Assembly (NCBI GenBank): GCA_910586855.1
Contig: CAJUJH010000001.1
Span: forward strand, 943,075-1,007,074
DNA length: 64,000 nt
Reading direction: 5' to 3'
Origin: Candidatus Gastranaerophilales bacterium
GTDB lineage: Bacteria > Cyanobacteriota > Vampirovibrionia > Gastranaerophilales > Gastranaerophilaceae
In this document: positions 27,608-37,000 of the stretch, in pieces
Position numbering within the stretch: position 1 is the stretch's first letter
Layout of the letters: each line of letters opens with the position of its first letter
Program-made: the position numbers and the translations under genes
The notes under the pieces: generated by a model
The model's database searches: none
Told to the model about the DNA's origin: nothing
The model's input: only the letters and a program-made list of their open reading frames with translations

Positions 27608-28801
27608 TTACACGCATTCTTTAAACACTTGTTTTAAATCTTTTGTAATTCCGAAAAATCCTGTTAAAAATGCTAAAAGCGCCATAATTATTAAAATTTT
27701 ATCCACACCTATAATTTCTGCTATATATCCAAGCGGTGCAAGGCTTAAAGCGCCTATTCCCCAGGAAAACCCCTGCATTACGCCTGAAATTACCCCTTTA
27801 TGTTCTTTCATAAGATTTTGCGCTGCAACAATTGTGACAGAAACCGATAAAAATACAAAATATCCGCTTAAAATAAATATAATGATAGCTAAAAGCGGTG
27901 ATTTATCTATTGTATACATAAATAACAATACCATTGGTAAAATTGTCCAGAATGACAGCCTGATAATGTTTTCTGCCCCGATTTTCTTTTCAATTTTGGA
28001 ACTAGTAATCATTGAAATACCGCTTAAAACAAAAAATAGTGTTATTATTATCCCGATTTGACTAAGTGTAAAACCTTTTTCTTTAAAAATAAAAGGTGCA
28101 TATGTTCCAAAACTTATGCTGACACCTGATTTTACAATTGCAATCCACACTAAAGAAAGATAGGTTTTCTTTTTTAAAATTTCTTTCATTATATTAAAGA
28201 AATTTTCCTTACTTTTATTTATGGTGGTTTCAGGAATTTTCGGCACCTCAAAATATAGGATAATAGCGGTTAAAACGCCAAGAATCGTTATATAGCAAAG
28301 TGAATAAAGTCCAAAATGCTCTACAAATGTGGATGATATCACAGGACCAAGAGCATATCCTATGGTTCCAAGCCCCATAAAGGCGCCCATATATTTTGAT
28401 AAATTAGGGTTATTAAAATTAAATGTGTTAACTAAACTTGTTACCTGCGGGTGAAACAGCGCGTTTCCGCACATCCCTATTAAAAGACATATTCCCATTG
28501 TCCATACATCTTTTGAGGCTGCTGTTAGCGGGATAAAAACAGCCCCCATAACAAGACCCCACACCATAAAAGTTCTATGGCGCATTCTATCTGCAATAAA
28601 CCCGAATAGTGGCTGCATCATTGAGGAGCACAAATGCCCGAGTGCTATAATTAAACTAATTGTTGATAATTTTATTCCAAGTTTTGAAGTTAAAAGCGGG
28701 TACAAAGGAATGAGGGCTGATGCGTACAGGTCAACCATAAAGTGCCCCATTGATAATCCGAAAATTGCTTTTTTATTTGCTGTTGTTATAGCTTCCGTCA
28801 T
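27608..28801 (-). CDS. MFS efflux transporter (fosmidomycin-resistance Fsr-like)
   Basis: 397 residues from the ATG at 28801, preceded by TTGGAGAA. Twelve hydrophobic segments. The first helices (GLSMGHFMVDLYASALIPLYPLL) and the loop FGFIADRMRHRTFMVWG are characteristic of the Fsr-type drug exporters. MurA nearby is the fosfomycin, not fosmidomycin, target, so no functional link is implied. Substrate unknown. Confidence 0.85.
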   Translation of the reverse strand: MTEAITTANKKAIFGLSMGHFMVDLYASALIPLYPLLTSKLGIKLSTISLIIALGHLCSSMMQPLFGFIADRMRHRTFMVWGLVMGAVFIPLTAASKDVWTMGICLLIGMCGNALFHPQVTSLVNTFNFNNPNLSKYMGAFMGLGTIGYALGPVISSTFVEHFGLYSLCYITILGVLTAIILYFEVPKIPETTINKSKENFFNIMKEILKKKTYLSLVWIAIVKSGVSISFGTYAPFIFKEKGFTLSQIGIIITLFFVLSGISMITSSKIEKKIGAENIIRLSFWTILPMVLLFMYTIDKSPLLAIIIFILSGYFVFLSVSVTIVAAQNLMKEHKGVISGVMQGFSWGIGALSLAPLGYIAEIIGVDKILIIMALLAFLTGFFGITKDLKQVFKECV

Positions 28802-28922
28802 TGCTTCTCCAATTTGTATATTTGAAATTATTGTCTGGCGCAATTTATTATTGCACCATTCTCCTTATTTACAAATCGTACAGGCGTAATTTGCTGTACA
28901 ATTGCGACGTTTATTTATATCT

Positions 28923-30440
28923 CTAGTGTCTAAAATGTCTTATTCCTGTTGTTACCATTACAATGCCAAATTTATCAGCTGCACTGATAACATCCTTATC
29001 TTTTATGCTGCCTCCGGGCTGGATAATTCCTGCAATCCTCTCTTGTGCTGCAACTTCAATATTATCAATAGCAGGGAAAAATCCGTCACTTGCAAGGACT
29101 GCGCCTTTTGCGCTGTCGCAAACGCGCATTAAGGCAATTTCTACAGCGCCCACTCTGCTTGTCTGTCCGCCGCAAAGCCCCAAGGTCCTTAAATCTTTTG
29201 CGATAACAATAGCGTTTGATTTCAGGTGTTTTGCAACCTTAAATGCAAAAACCATATCTTCAATCATCTCTTGTGTTGGTTTTTCTTTTGTTACGGTCTT
29301 AAACGTTTCAGGGTCAAGTTCTTTAGAGTCCTTATCCTGTACAAGCGCACCAAACGGTGTTAACCTGATTTCTTTTTGTGTAAATTTCAAATATTCAACA
29401 AGAGGAGTCTCTAATTTTACTACCCTTAAATTTTTCTTTTTCTTTAATTCTTCAACTGCTTCATCTGTAAAATCAGGTGCAATAACCACTTCTAAAAACA
29501 TGGCTGTAAGTAGCTTTGCTATTTCTAAATCTACTTTGCCCGTAAAAGCTACTATTCCGCCAAAAGCACTTAGTGGGTCACAATCAAGCGCCTTTTCCCA
29601 GGCTTCCTTTAAGGTTTTTCCAAGTGCCACCCCGCAAGGGTTTGTATGCTTAATTATCACAGCAGCATTTACATCATAAAATTCAGCAGCAATATTCAAA
29701 GCTGCTGTAGCATCTATTATATTATTGTGTGAAAATTCTTTGCCGTTTAAAAATTCATAATCAATCGTTTTTTCATAATTATATAAAGCAGCTGTCTGGT
29801 GCGGGTTTTCGCCATATCTTAAATCTTCAATCTTATCCAGGTAGAATGCTTTAAATTCAGGCACCCCATCGGTGTCCTCTTTTATTGCAAATCTTTTTTG
29901 AAGTTCATCAGCAATTAAAAAATCATACTTTGATGTGAGAGAAAACGCTTTAACTGCAAGCTTTTCTCGGGTTTCTAAATTAATATTTTGAATATCAATA
30001 TCATAATCCTTGATATCAGAGATTACTGTAATATTTTCATAGTTTTTTGCTCCTGCTCGAAGTAGCGCAACTCCGCCAATATCAATATTTTTAATCAACG
30101 TTTCTATATCTGTATCTTTGCCTTTATAGTTTTCAAAAGGATAAAGATTAACACAAACAAGGTCAAATACTTGTATATCTTCTTTAATCAGGCTTTCGCG
30201 TTCGTTTAAATCGGCTAAAATTCCGGCAAAAATTTTAGGATGCAGCGATTTGACTTTTCCGCCTATTAATTCTCTAAACCCTGTGATATCAGCACTTTCT
30301 ACTGCATTAATACCATTTTGGGTTAGTAAATCAAAAGTTCCGCCTGTTGATACTATTTCAAATTCTGCTTTTATAAGCTTTTGCGCAAATTCAACAATTC
30401 CTGTTTTGTCAAAAACGCTTATATACGCTCTTTTTTTCAT
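28923..30440 (-). CDS. purH: Bifunctional AICAR transformylase / IMP cyclohydrolase
   Basis: 505 residues, the last two steps of IMP synthesis. The N-terminal MGS-like cyclohydrolase domain (about 1-190) starts RAYISVFDKTGIVEFAQ and has STGGTFDLL. The C-terminal AICAR formyltransferase domain carries the catalytic IIKHTNPCGVALG (Lys-His pair) and RYGENPHQTAALY. AAGGGA precedes the ATG. It stands alone here without other pur genes; the 385-bp region upstream holds the peptide locus. Confidence 0.96.
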   Translation of the reverse strand: MKKRAYISVFDKTGIVEFAQKLIKAEFEIVSTGGTFDLLTQNGINAVESADITGFRELIGGKVKSLHPKIFAGILADLNERESLIKEDIQVFDLVCVNLYPFENYKGKDTDIETLIKNIDIGGVALLRAGAKNYENITVISDIKDYDIDIQNINLETREKLAVKAFSLTSKYDFLIADELQKRFAIKEDTDGVPEFKAFYLDKIEDLRYGENPHQTAALYNYEKTIDYEFLNGKEFSHNNIIDATAALNIAAEFYDVNAAVIIKHTNPCGVALGKTLKEAWEKALDCDPLSAFGGIVAFTGKVDLEIAKLLTAMFLEVVIAPDFTDEAVEELKKKKNLRVVKLETPLVEYLKFTQKEIRLTPFGALVQDKDSKELDPETFKTVTKEKPTQEMIEDMVFAFKVAKHLKSNAIVIAKDLRTLGLCGGQTSRVGAVEIALMRVCDSAKGAVLASDGFFPAIDNIEVAAQERIAGIIQPGGSIKDKDVISAADKFGIVMVTTGIRHFRH

Positions 30441-30825
30441 AAAAAATTCCCTTAAAAGTCCTATTTTTAGCCTACAACAATTTTATAACAAAAAAATCCA
30501 TTGTATAATAAAACATGAATTATATTTAGAACATTGAAATATAAATATGGGCAGGCGGGGAGCCGTAGTCCTTCTTAGAACTTCGACACAACAATTTACA
30601 TTGACCTCGGTCGATAGTTTAAAGAAAGGAGGGCTTTATTATGAATGAATTTAATTTGAGTTTATTTTTAATTCTGTTAATTTTAATTGTAATAATAAAT
30701 AGCACCCAACAAAGAAGTTAGGTGCTATTGACCTCGTAGGACTAAGGTATAGCAGTTAGCAGCTGCTTCCTCGTTTTGCCCATATCTATATTTTAATACA
30801 TCTCTATAATTTATACAAGCCTATA
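30441..30825. other. Structured peptide locus between purH and surE (type I toxin-antitoxin-like)
   Basis: 385 bp with no long gene but dense structure. A 14-nt arm at 30549-30562 (GGGCAGGCGGGGAG) pairs with 30767-30781 (TTCCTCGTTTTGCCC) with one bulge. TAGTCC at 30566-30571 pairs with GGACTA at 30739-30744. The 10-bp direct repeat ATTGACCTCG occurs at 30600-30609 and 30727-30736, on both sides of the mini-ORF. A 9-bp hairpin (AATAGCACC, 30698-30706; GGTGCTATT, 30721-30729) spans the ORF stop. On the minus strand TTGTAT-17-TAAAAT could start an opposing RNA near 30785. A TATAAT on the + strand is at 30504-30509. Function is inferred. Confidence 0.55.
30641..30721 (+). CDS. 26-residue hydrophobic peptide, toxin-like
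   Basis: ATG at 30641 with an ideal ribosome site (AAAGGAGGG, 8 nt upstream) and TAG at 30719. The peptide has a short polar N-terminus (MNEF), a hydrophobic run (LSLFLILLILIVII, residues 6-19) and a polar/basic tail (NSTQQRS). That is one membrane-spanning helix, as in type I toxins such as Fst, TisB or Ldr, although no sequence family match is claimed. It is embedded in repeats and long-range complementarity, as described for the locus. It is too short to be trusted on coding statistics alone. Confidence 0.55.
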   Translation: MNEFNLSLFLILLILIVIINSTQQRS

Positions 30826-31641
30826 TCAATCCTTTTGGTTTGCTCCATAGCCATACCAGTCACAGATACCGTCTTTGCAAAATTCGCGTTCTAATTCTGC
30901 CATAATAGCCTTATGGGTCATCTCAAAAGTAATTGGTGTAATTGAAATTCTGTTGGCGCGCACTGCACTTATATCTGTGCCATCTTCTTCATGTTTTGTA
31001 GTAAGTTCACCTGCCATCCAGTAATAAACCTTGCCTCTCGGGTCAACTCTTTTTTCGTACTCATCTGTAAACATTTTTGAGCCAAGCTTTGTAATTTCAA
31101 CTCCTGCAATGTCCATTTCTTCAAGTGCTGGAGTGTTAACATTTAAAATTGTTTTTTCCGGAAATTTGATTTTTTCTATTTTAGGTAGAAATTTTGCGAT
31201 AAAATCAGCTGTCACATCAAAATAAACTGGGTCGCAGCTCATACTGGCCAAACTTACTGCCATGCTGGGGTAATTAAGCATAGCGCCTTCCATAGCGCAG
31301 CTTACGGTGCCTGAGTACAAAATATCTATTCCTAAATTTGGTCCATGGTTTATTCCTGAAATAACTAAATCAGGTTTTTCATTTTCTCCTAAAAGCTCAA
31401 TTAAGCCTAATTTTACACAGTCTCCCGGTGTTCCCGATGTGATAAATACTCTTTTTGCACCAAATTTTGAATCCAATTCTTCAACGCGAATTGGTGTATG
31501 CAAAGTTAAAGAGTGTCCGGCAGCGCTTCTTTCTCTATCAGGCGCTACTACATAAACATCATGCTCTTTGCTTAATCTTGTCATTAAGGCTTTAATGCCT
31601 AAAGCTGTTATCCCGTCATCATTTGAAATTAAAATTTTCAT
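30826..31641 (-). CDS. surE: 5'/3'-nucleotidase SurE
   Basis: 271 residues. The metal-site motif NDDG is in the N-terminal ILISNDDGITALG. It continues with APDRERSAAGHSLT, TSGTPGDCVKLGL and SGINHGPNLGIDILYSGTVSCAMEGA. A survival-type phosphatase acting on nucleoside monophosphates. Good AGAGAAG ribosome site. Its C-terminus is slightly extended (KDGICDWYGYG). Confidence 0.95.
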   Translation of the reverse strand: MKILISNDDGITALGIKALMTRLSKEHDVYVVAPDRERSAAGHSLTLHTPIRVEELDSKFGAKRVFITSGTPGDCVKLGLIELLGENEKPDLVISGINHGPNLGIDILYSGTVSCAMEGAMLNYPSMAVSLASMSCDPVYFDVTADFIAKFLPKIEKIKFPEKTILNVNTPALEEMDIAGVEITKLGSKMFTDEYEKRVDPRGKVYYWMAGELTTKHEEDGTDISAVRANRISITPITFEMTHKAIMAELEREFCKDGICDWYGYGANQKD

Positions 31642-31798
31642 ACTTCTCTTGTTTTCCTAAAAAATTCTACTTTTGCTTTTGTTTATATATTATATCATAT
31701 TTTCGACATATTTATTTTAAACTAACTTTTATTGCCATTTTATTATGAATATTATAAAATATCTTTGTATTTAATGTTTTATAAAAGAGGATTTTAAT

Positions 31799-31969
31799 AT
31801 GGCTAGAATAGTTAGACCAACTTGGGCAATTAGATGTCAAAACTCCAGCTGTAGAGAGCTTTTTGAAGTTGTTGTGCTATCTGATAATAAGCAGCAGGAA
31901 GTTGTTTGCCCAAAATGCGGCGAGCACTACATCTACCCTCCAAACCAAGATGATGAAGTTCAGGAATAG
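31799..31969 (+). CDS. 56-residue zinc-ribbon-like protein
   Basis: Short gene preceded by AGAGGA. The protein starts MARIVRPTWAIRCQN and contains a C-x4-C pair (CQNSSC) and a later C-x2-C (VVCPKCGEHY). These four cysteines are spaced like a zinc ribbon, followed by an acidic tail. The stop is 3 bp before the GTG of the radical SAM gene, so the two are translated in tandem. Function unknown; it could be a small RNA- or DNA-binding adaptor. Confidence 0.72.
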   Translation: MARIVRPTWAIRCQNSSCRELFEVVVLSDNKQQEVVCPKCGEHYIYPPNQDDEVQE

Positions 31970-31972
31970 TCA

Positions 31973-32911
31973 GTGTTTCACTCTGAAACTAAATTAAGCG
32001 CCAAGCGATATTTTACTTTCAATGATTATTTATTTAAAACATTTAGTAAAAAGGTTTATAAATTAACGCTTGACGCCGGTTTTTCCTGCCCGAACCGTGA
32101 CGGCACAATATCATCTGGCGGTTGTATTTTTTGTGATGAATCTGGCAGTTTTTCAATGGCGCACTCTTCACGTCTTTCTATTGAAGAACAGGTTAAAATG
32201 GCTATTGAAAATTTACCCAAAAGATTCAAAGCAGAGCTTTTTCTTGCATATTTTCAAGCTTTTTCGAATACTTATGCAGATATTAAAATTCTTGAAAAAA
32301 CTTATAATGCTGCCTTTTGCGATGACAGAGTAGTTGGTATTTCTATTGGTACGCGTCCGGATTGTCTTGATTCCAATAAGCTTGATTTAATTTCATCATA
32401 TAAAAATCCATGGCTTGAATTAGGGCTTCAATCTGCCCATGATAAGACTTTAAAACTTATTAACCGCGGTCATAACTACAAAACCTTTGAAGATGCCTAT
32501 TTTTTAGCAAAAAAGAAGGGGATAAAAGTTTGTGTGCATATAATTTTAGGTTTGCCCGGCGAAACTCCTCAAGATATGCTTAAAACTGCAAGAGTCCTTT
32601 CAAACCTTGAGATTGACGGTATAAAGCTCCATGTGCTCACGGTGCTTGAAAATACCCCGCTGGCTAAAATCTATTCTGCTAATCCTTTTAAACTTCTTAC
32701 AGAAGATGAGTATTGCAATCTTGTTTGTGATATTATTGAAATTTTGCCAAAATCAACTACTATTCATCGTGTTGGCGGAAGCGGGCTTTCAACTACACTG
32801 ATTGCACCTTTGTGGGCTCGTAATAAATTTGAAACAATGAATAAAATTGATAGAATCCTTTGGGAACGCGATACCTATCAGGGTGAAAAGTATAAAATCA
32901 TATTAAAATAG
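31973..32911 (+). CDS. YhcC-type (TIGR01212) radical SAM protein
   Basis: 312 residues from a GTG start. The [4Fe-4S] motif has the unusual spacing of this family, C-x6/7-C-x2-C within CPNRDGTISSGGCIFCDESG. It continues with GLQSAHDKTLKLINRGH, CVHIILGLPGE and the family's DGIKLHVLTVLENTPL. The family is conserved but its reaction is not established to my knowledge; tRNA or cofactor modification has been considered. Paired with the zinc-ribbon protein. Confidence 0.88.
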   Translation: MFHSETKLSAKRYFTFNDYLFKTFSKKVYKLTLDAGFSCPNRDGTISSGGCIFCDESGSFSMAHSSRLSIEEQVKMAIENLPKRFKAELFLAYFQAFSNTYADIKILEKTYNAAFCDDRVVGISIGTRPDCLDSNKLDLISSYKNPWLELGLQSAHDKTLKLINRGHNYKTFEDAYFLAKKKGIKVCVHIILGLPGETPQDMLKTARVLSNLEIDGIKLHVLTVLENTPLAKIYSANPFKLLTEDEYCNLVCDIIEILPKSTTIHRVGGSGLSTTLIAPLWARNKFETMNKIDRILWERDTYQGEKYKIILK

Positions 32912-32999
32912 CTTATTTTTTGTTAAATAAGCCCATATTTGACACTATACATAGAGAATTTTTATGTTCTCTAAATTCGAGACAGTCTGTAATAATTTC

Positions 33000-33590
33000 T
33001 CTCAAATCCAGGACACAGCGCACCGCAGCCTAGGGTGATAGGGGTGAGACCTCACCCTGTGCCCGTATAAGGCGAGGAGCAAGCAGTGCACAGAAAAGGC
33101 ACTGCTAGCAAAACACTTACCATGACCATCACAAGCCCCAGACCCAAAACCCCCGCTGGTTAGGGCATAAACGCGGTAATACGACGAGCCCAAAGAGGAA
33201 CCAGACCATACGTGGTTAACCCAGCAGCTGCCCCCGCCCTTGCAACCGTCATCCAGCGGACCGCACCGCGCAGCGCCGTAAGAAGAACTCATGCCTGTGT
33301 CGCAGAGCTGTATAGGGTAGATAACATCCTCTCTCAAATCCAGGACACAGCGCACAGTAAAAGCCCTGCGTACTGGACAGCGACCGCTTCCATCACAGCC
33401 AACCGCTAACAAACTTCCGCTGTTTAAAACATAGACCTGGCGATAACTGTCACCTAAGTCTTTAGCTGACCACATGTGGTTCGCGTAGCAGCTTGGGTCA
33501 TCAGAGCCCTGGCAGCCGCCACCCAAGCCCCTGCACTGTGCAGAGCCGTACTTAGAACTCTCATAGTTGTCGCAGAGCTGCCTTATCTAA
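33000..33590 (-). pseudogene. Start-less, GC-rich array of cysteine-rich C-terminal-domain cassettes
   Basis: On the minus strand two full copies and a fragment of the same domain run head to tail in one open frame. Copy 1 goes from QLCDNYESSKYGSAQC through NHMWSAKDL to AFTVRCVLDLRE. Copy 2 goes from QLCDTGMSSSYGAARC through NHVWSGSSL to AFSVHC, where an insertion shifts the frame; VRCVLDLRE then appears again in another frame. The 25-bp DNA encoding VRCVLDLRE is identical at both sites. There is a TAG just upstream and no start codon with a ribosome site. Base composition is far richer in G+C than the neighbours. The domain resembles the C-terminal lectin-like end (FISUMP/DUF1566 style) of surface prepilins. 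Decayed gene or silent donor cassettes. Confidence 0.6.
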
Positions 33591-33689
33591 GAACTTCAAT
33601 GTGCTTTTACTTGCATTTTACATAAAACTAAACTTGGAATTTAATGTAATATTTTCAAGACAGGACTAAAATTTGTCTCAATGGCAAAT

Positions 33690-33695
33690 TATAAT
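33690..33695 (+). promoter_or_regulatory. -10 box for the candidate RNA at 33701
   Basis: Perfect TATAAT, with transcription expected near 33702; no good -35 is visible at 17 bp. Confidence 0.4.
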
Positions 33696-33700
33696 GCGCT

Positions 33701-33778
33701 GTGTCAAAAAACGGTAAGCACTTTGACACAAAAGTATAAACCCTTATTGTGTGGCATCCGGCTTATTGCTGGATTTTT
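33701..33778 (+). ncRNA. Candidate ~78-nt small RNA with terminator
   Basis: Following the TATAAT box: hairpin I is GTGTCAAA (33701-33708) with TTTGACAC (33722-33729). Hairpin II is ATCCGGC (33756-33762) with GCTGGAT (33768-33774), ending in TTTTT, an intrinsic terminator. An alternative long fold uses CGGTAAGCACTTT (33712-33724) with AAAGTGTTCTTACCG (33786-33800), which would need readthrough. No coding potential. Target unknown; it sits between the cassette array and the glycine-rich prepilin gene. Confidence 0.45.
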
Positions 33779-33948
33779 AACACTAAAAGTGTTCTTACCG
33801 ACGATTTGAAATTCCCATCTGCTAAAATCACGTAAACCTTAACACTCTTGGGATATTTTTATGATATAAAAATGCCTGTATATTGGCAATTTGTTAACTT
33901 GTTTTTTGAATTTGCACGACTGTTGCAATATAAATACATGTTTTTTAT

Positions 33949-33985
33949 AAAAAAAGAGGCACAAAAGGTTACTAAATTGTGCCTC
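33949..33985 (-). terminator. Intrinsic terminator of the glycine-rich prepilin gene
   Basis: GAGGCACAA and TTGTGCCTC form a strong hairpin around 33956-33985, followed on the minus strand by a run of seven T residues. It lies 28 bp beyond the prepilin stop. Confidence 0.8.
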
Positions 33986-34013
33986 CAGAAAAGTTGTTCA
34001 TCGTAAAAATTTG

Positions 34014-37000
34014 TTAATTAAGCGTTGTGCTCTTATATTCCAGTATTACAAACCCGCCCCCGCCATTACCTCCAACCCCACCTGTTTGATTAAGCACGGC
34101 GCCCCCGCCACCGCCAGCCCCAAATGTTCCATTATTACCGTTAGCAGATGCACTTGTGTTTGTAATGTTGCATATTGAATCGTACATAGGTGATAAGATA
34201 CTTGTTCCGCCACATCCCGGTCTGATAGGACCTAAAACCGCACTGCTCCCATCATTAGCTTTTACCGTGCTGCTGCAGCTTTTATTTCCGTCCTTATCTT
34301 TTGTTTGCAGTATGCAGAATAAATACCCGCCAATACCTCCGTAGTTATTGTTTCCTGCTTGTCCTGTAATAATACTCATATTTCCCTGTACAAATTCTTT
34401 ATAAAAATCTGAATAGCTGCTCGGGTATTTCATTTCTTCCCCATGGATACCTGCTTCATAGCTTCCGTCATTTCCTTTGAGACCGCCTTTCGCGCTGTAA
34501 TTTACGGTCTTGTTCCCTGATATCACGCTTATGCTTGTAATGCCGCCGTTACCGTCATTGCCTATGGTTGATGGTTCAAACGAAACATTGTTATCGTTTT
34601 TATCTTCAGATGCGGAAGTTACTCCTCCGCCTTTTCCTATCCTTATTTTCATCACTCTTTTTATGGGTTCAGGGCTTAAGTTTGTTACCATTTTTTGAGT
34701 AAATTCACCTATTGTTCCGCCCCCGCCGTTTGTTCCGCCCCACTCTATATAAATATACCCGTTTGCGCCTTTACCGCCATGTCCTGGTGACCCGTCATTA
34801 TTTATTACACCTCCGCCTCCACCCCCGCCGGCGCCGTAATTTGTCGGTATTGCATCAGAACCGTCTGCCTGGGCACCTCCTTCTATTCCGCCTTTTATAA
34901 GATTACCGTTAAGGTCATAAAGTTGTCCGCCTTTTCCGCCGCCGGCACCATTTCCAGGTGTTTTGCCAACCCCGCCGTTTTCTCCGCCTGAGTGAAAGTT
35001 TGTTTTTTTCCAGTTCACATATTTTGCGCTGCTGCTGTCTACATTGCTGGTTTTTATTCCTCCGCCTATGCCGTATGAATTATCTATATATGTTTCATCG
35101 CTTTCATATTTTCCGCCCTTTCCGCCAGATACGGATATTATAGTAGCGTTATTACTGCTATTTGTAATAGATGTAGTACCTCCGTTATTTCCGTTTGCAC
35201 CAAATGATGTTGTTTTGTTACCGCCTAATCCTATATTGAAATTAAGCTTTTGCCCGGGTGTTACCGTTAACTCTCCTATCCATATTTGCCCGGCTCCCCC
35301 GCCTCCTCCGCCATTCGGTGGTTGGTTGTAATTACATTTTAGACCATTTGTAACTACAGGTACGGTGTACCAAAGTTTTATAGCACCCGGTTTGCCTGCA
35401 GTGCCAACATTACCGCCATTGCAATTATTGCTGCCGAATATTGTAGATATAGTACCGCCTAAAGCGTTATTTCTATTGGTGGTATCGTTTCCACCTCCAT
35501 TTCCACCTTTTCCTCCATATCCTCCTGCACCGCCTCCGCCGCAGCCATCACCGGTTGAACCACCGCCACTCCAAGCGCCAGAGCCGCCTCCGCCGCCGGT
35601 ACCCGTACCATCGCTGCCAAGTCCTATTCCACCTCGACTTCCGCCACCATTACCGCCTCCATGGCTTCCACCACTGCCTATTTTGCTGCCCAAGCCTATG
35701 CCACCCATACCGCCGGCACATGTTCCACCCAGTATGTTATTGTATCCTCCGCCACCACCTCCGCCAGCTCCTCCTCCTTTGGCACCGTCACCCGAACCTG
35801 ATAATGAGCCTCCGCCCGCACCTCCGCCTCCACCACTACCACTGCCGTATCCCCCACCGGCACCGCCTCCTCCGCCACCACCATATCCGTCACTTCCACC
35901 GCCACCACAACCACCACCGCCGCCACCGCCACCGATTTGAAAAGATACGGTATTGGATGCACTTAAAATTGACGTAGCTCCGCCACCGCCACCACCGCTG
36001 GTACAAGTTCCTATAGCCCCGCTTGAACCTGCCATTCGAGTGCAACTACCTCCGTTGCCGCCATTATTTAAATCGTAACCTGTAGCATTTCCGTTTCCGC
36101 CACTGCCTCCATTACCACTTCCTCCTCCGCCTGAGTTTGCGCTACCACCGTTATTATAGCTATTTCCGCCACTGCTGCCGTGTCCACCACTTCCGACATT
36201 AATGCGTGTATCAGATGCTAATGTTGTTATATTTAGGTTTTGATTAACTAAATAGCCTCCGCTTCCACCTGCTGCCGAATACGCATATAGTGTGCCAAAG
36301 GTAGAGGTTCCAGCACCTGCACCGCCAGCACCGCAGGCAGTAACTTTACTAATTATAACGTTAGCTTTTCCATTACCTCCAACTTTATTAAAAGCACTTC
36401 CTGGAGTAACAAGTGTTGCATTATCAGATGTTACAATCCATTTTTGAATATTGCCGTAATCAACGCATAATTTTGGTAAGGCTGGTGCAATATATGTGCT
36501 TGGTAGTGCTACTTTGTCTGCAAGGTTATATGAACCTGCACTGGTAATAGTTAAAGTTTGCTCTGAAATTGGTGGAATATTACCGTAGGCTGTGCCATTA
36601 CCCTCACCGCCGGATGCCCCGCTTCCGCCTCCGCCTATCATGAATACTCTGATTTTTTTAACCCCGTCAGGCACTGTCCAGTTATTTTCGGATGATGTTA
36701 TCTCTTTGCTGCCATATAAAGCATCTCCTCCTTTTCCGCCGCCACCCATCATTGTAATTCTTACCTGGCTTGCATCTTGCGGGATGTTGAAATCTGTATC
36801 TTTTGTAAAAATAGATATTACAGTATCTTTATCGTAATTGCTAGCTTCTGAAATTACCTTAAGTTCATTGTCGTTCATTCTTTTTGTCATTACAGGAGCT
36901 AATGCTGCAAGCAGCAATGAAGCTACTAATAATGCCATGAGCATTTCAACGAGGGAGAAGCCCTTTTTTAGCATGGGCTTGCATGCTGATTTAGACGGCA

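Noticed and set aside
27699..27707. TTATCCACA, a consensus DnaA box
   Set aside because: A single copy inside the MFS coding sequence with no cluster, AT-rich unwinding region or dnaA nearby; not an origin.
30549..30781. tmRNA or 6S RNA
   Set aside because: No tRNA-like 3' half or TTC loop, no tag ORF resembling known tags, and no 6S central bulge pattern.
30441..30825. A purH-leader riboswitch (ZTP/pfl type), suggested by CCGCCTGCCC on the minus strand
   Set aside because: The ZTP consensus needs CCGCCTGGGC and an upstream GTCGTGAC-like half, neither present; the + strand ribosome site and ORF fit better.
35365..35977. Long Pro/His-rich open frames opposite the glycine-rich prepilin
   Set aside because: They are mirror images of GGN codons on the minus strand; no ribosome site or family resemblance.
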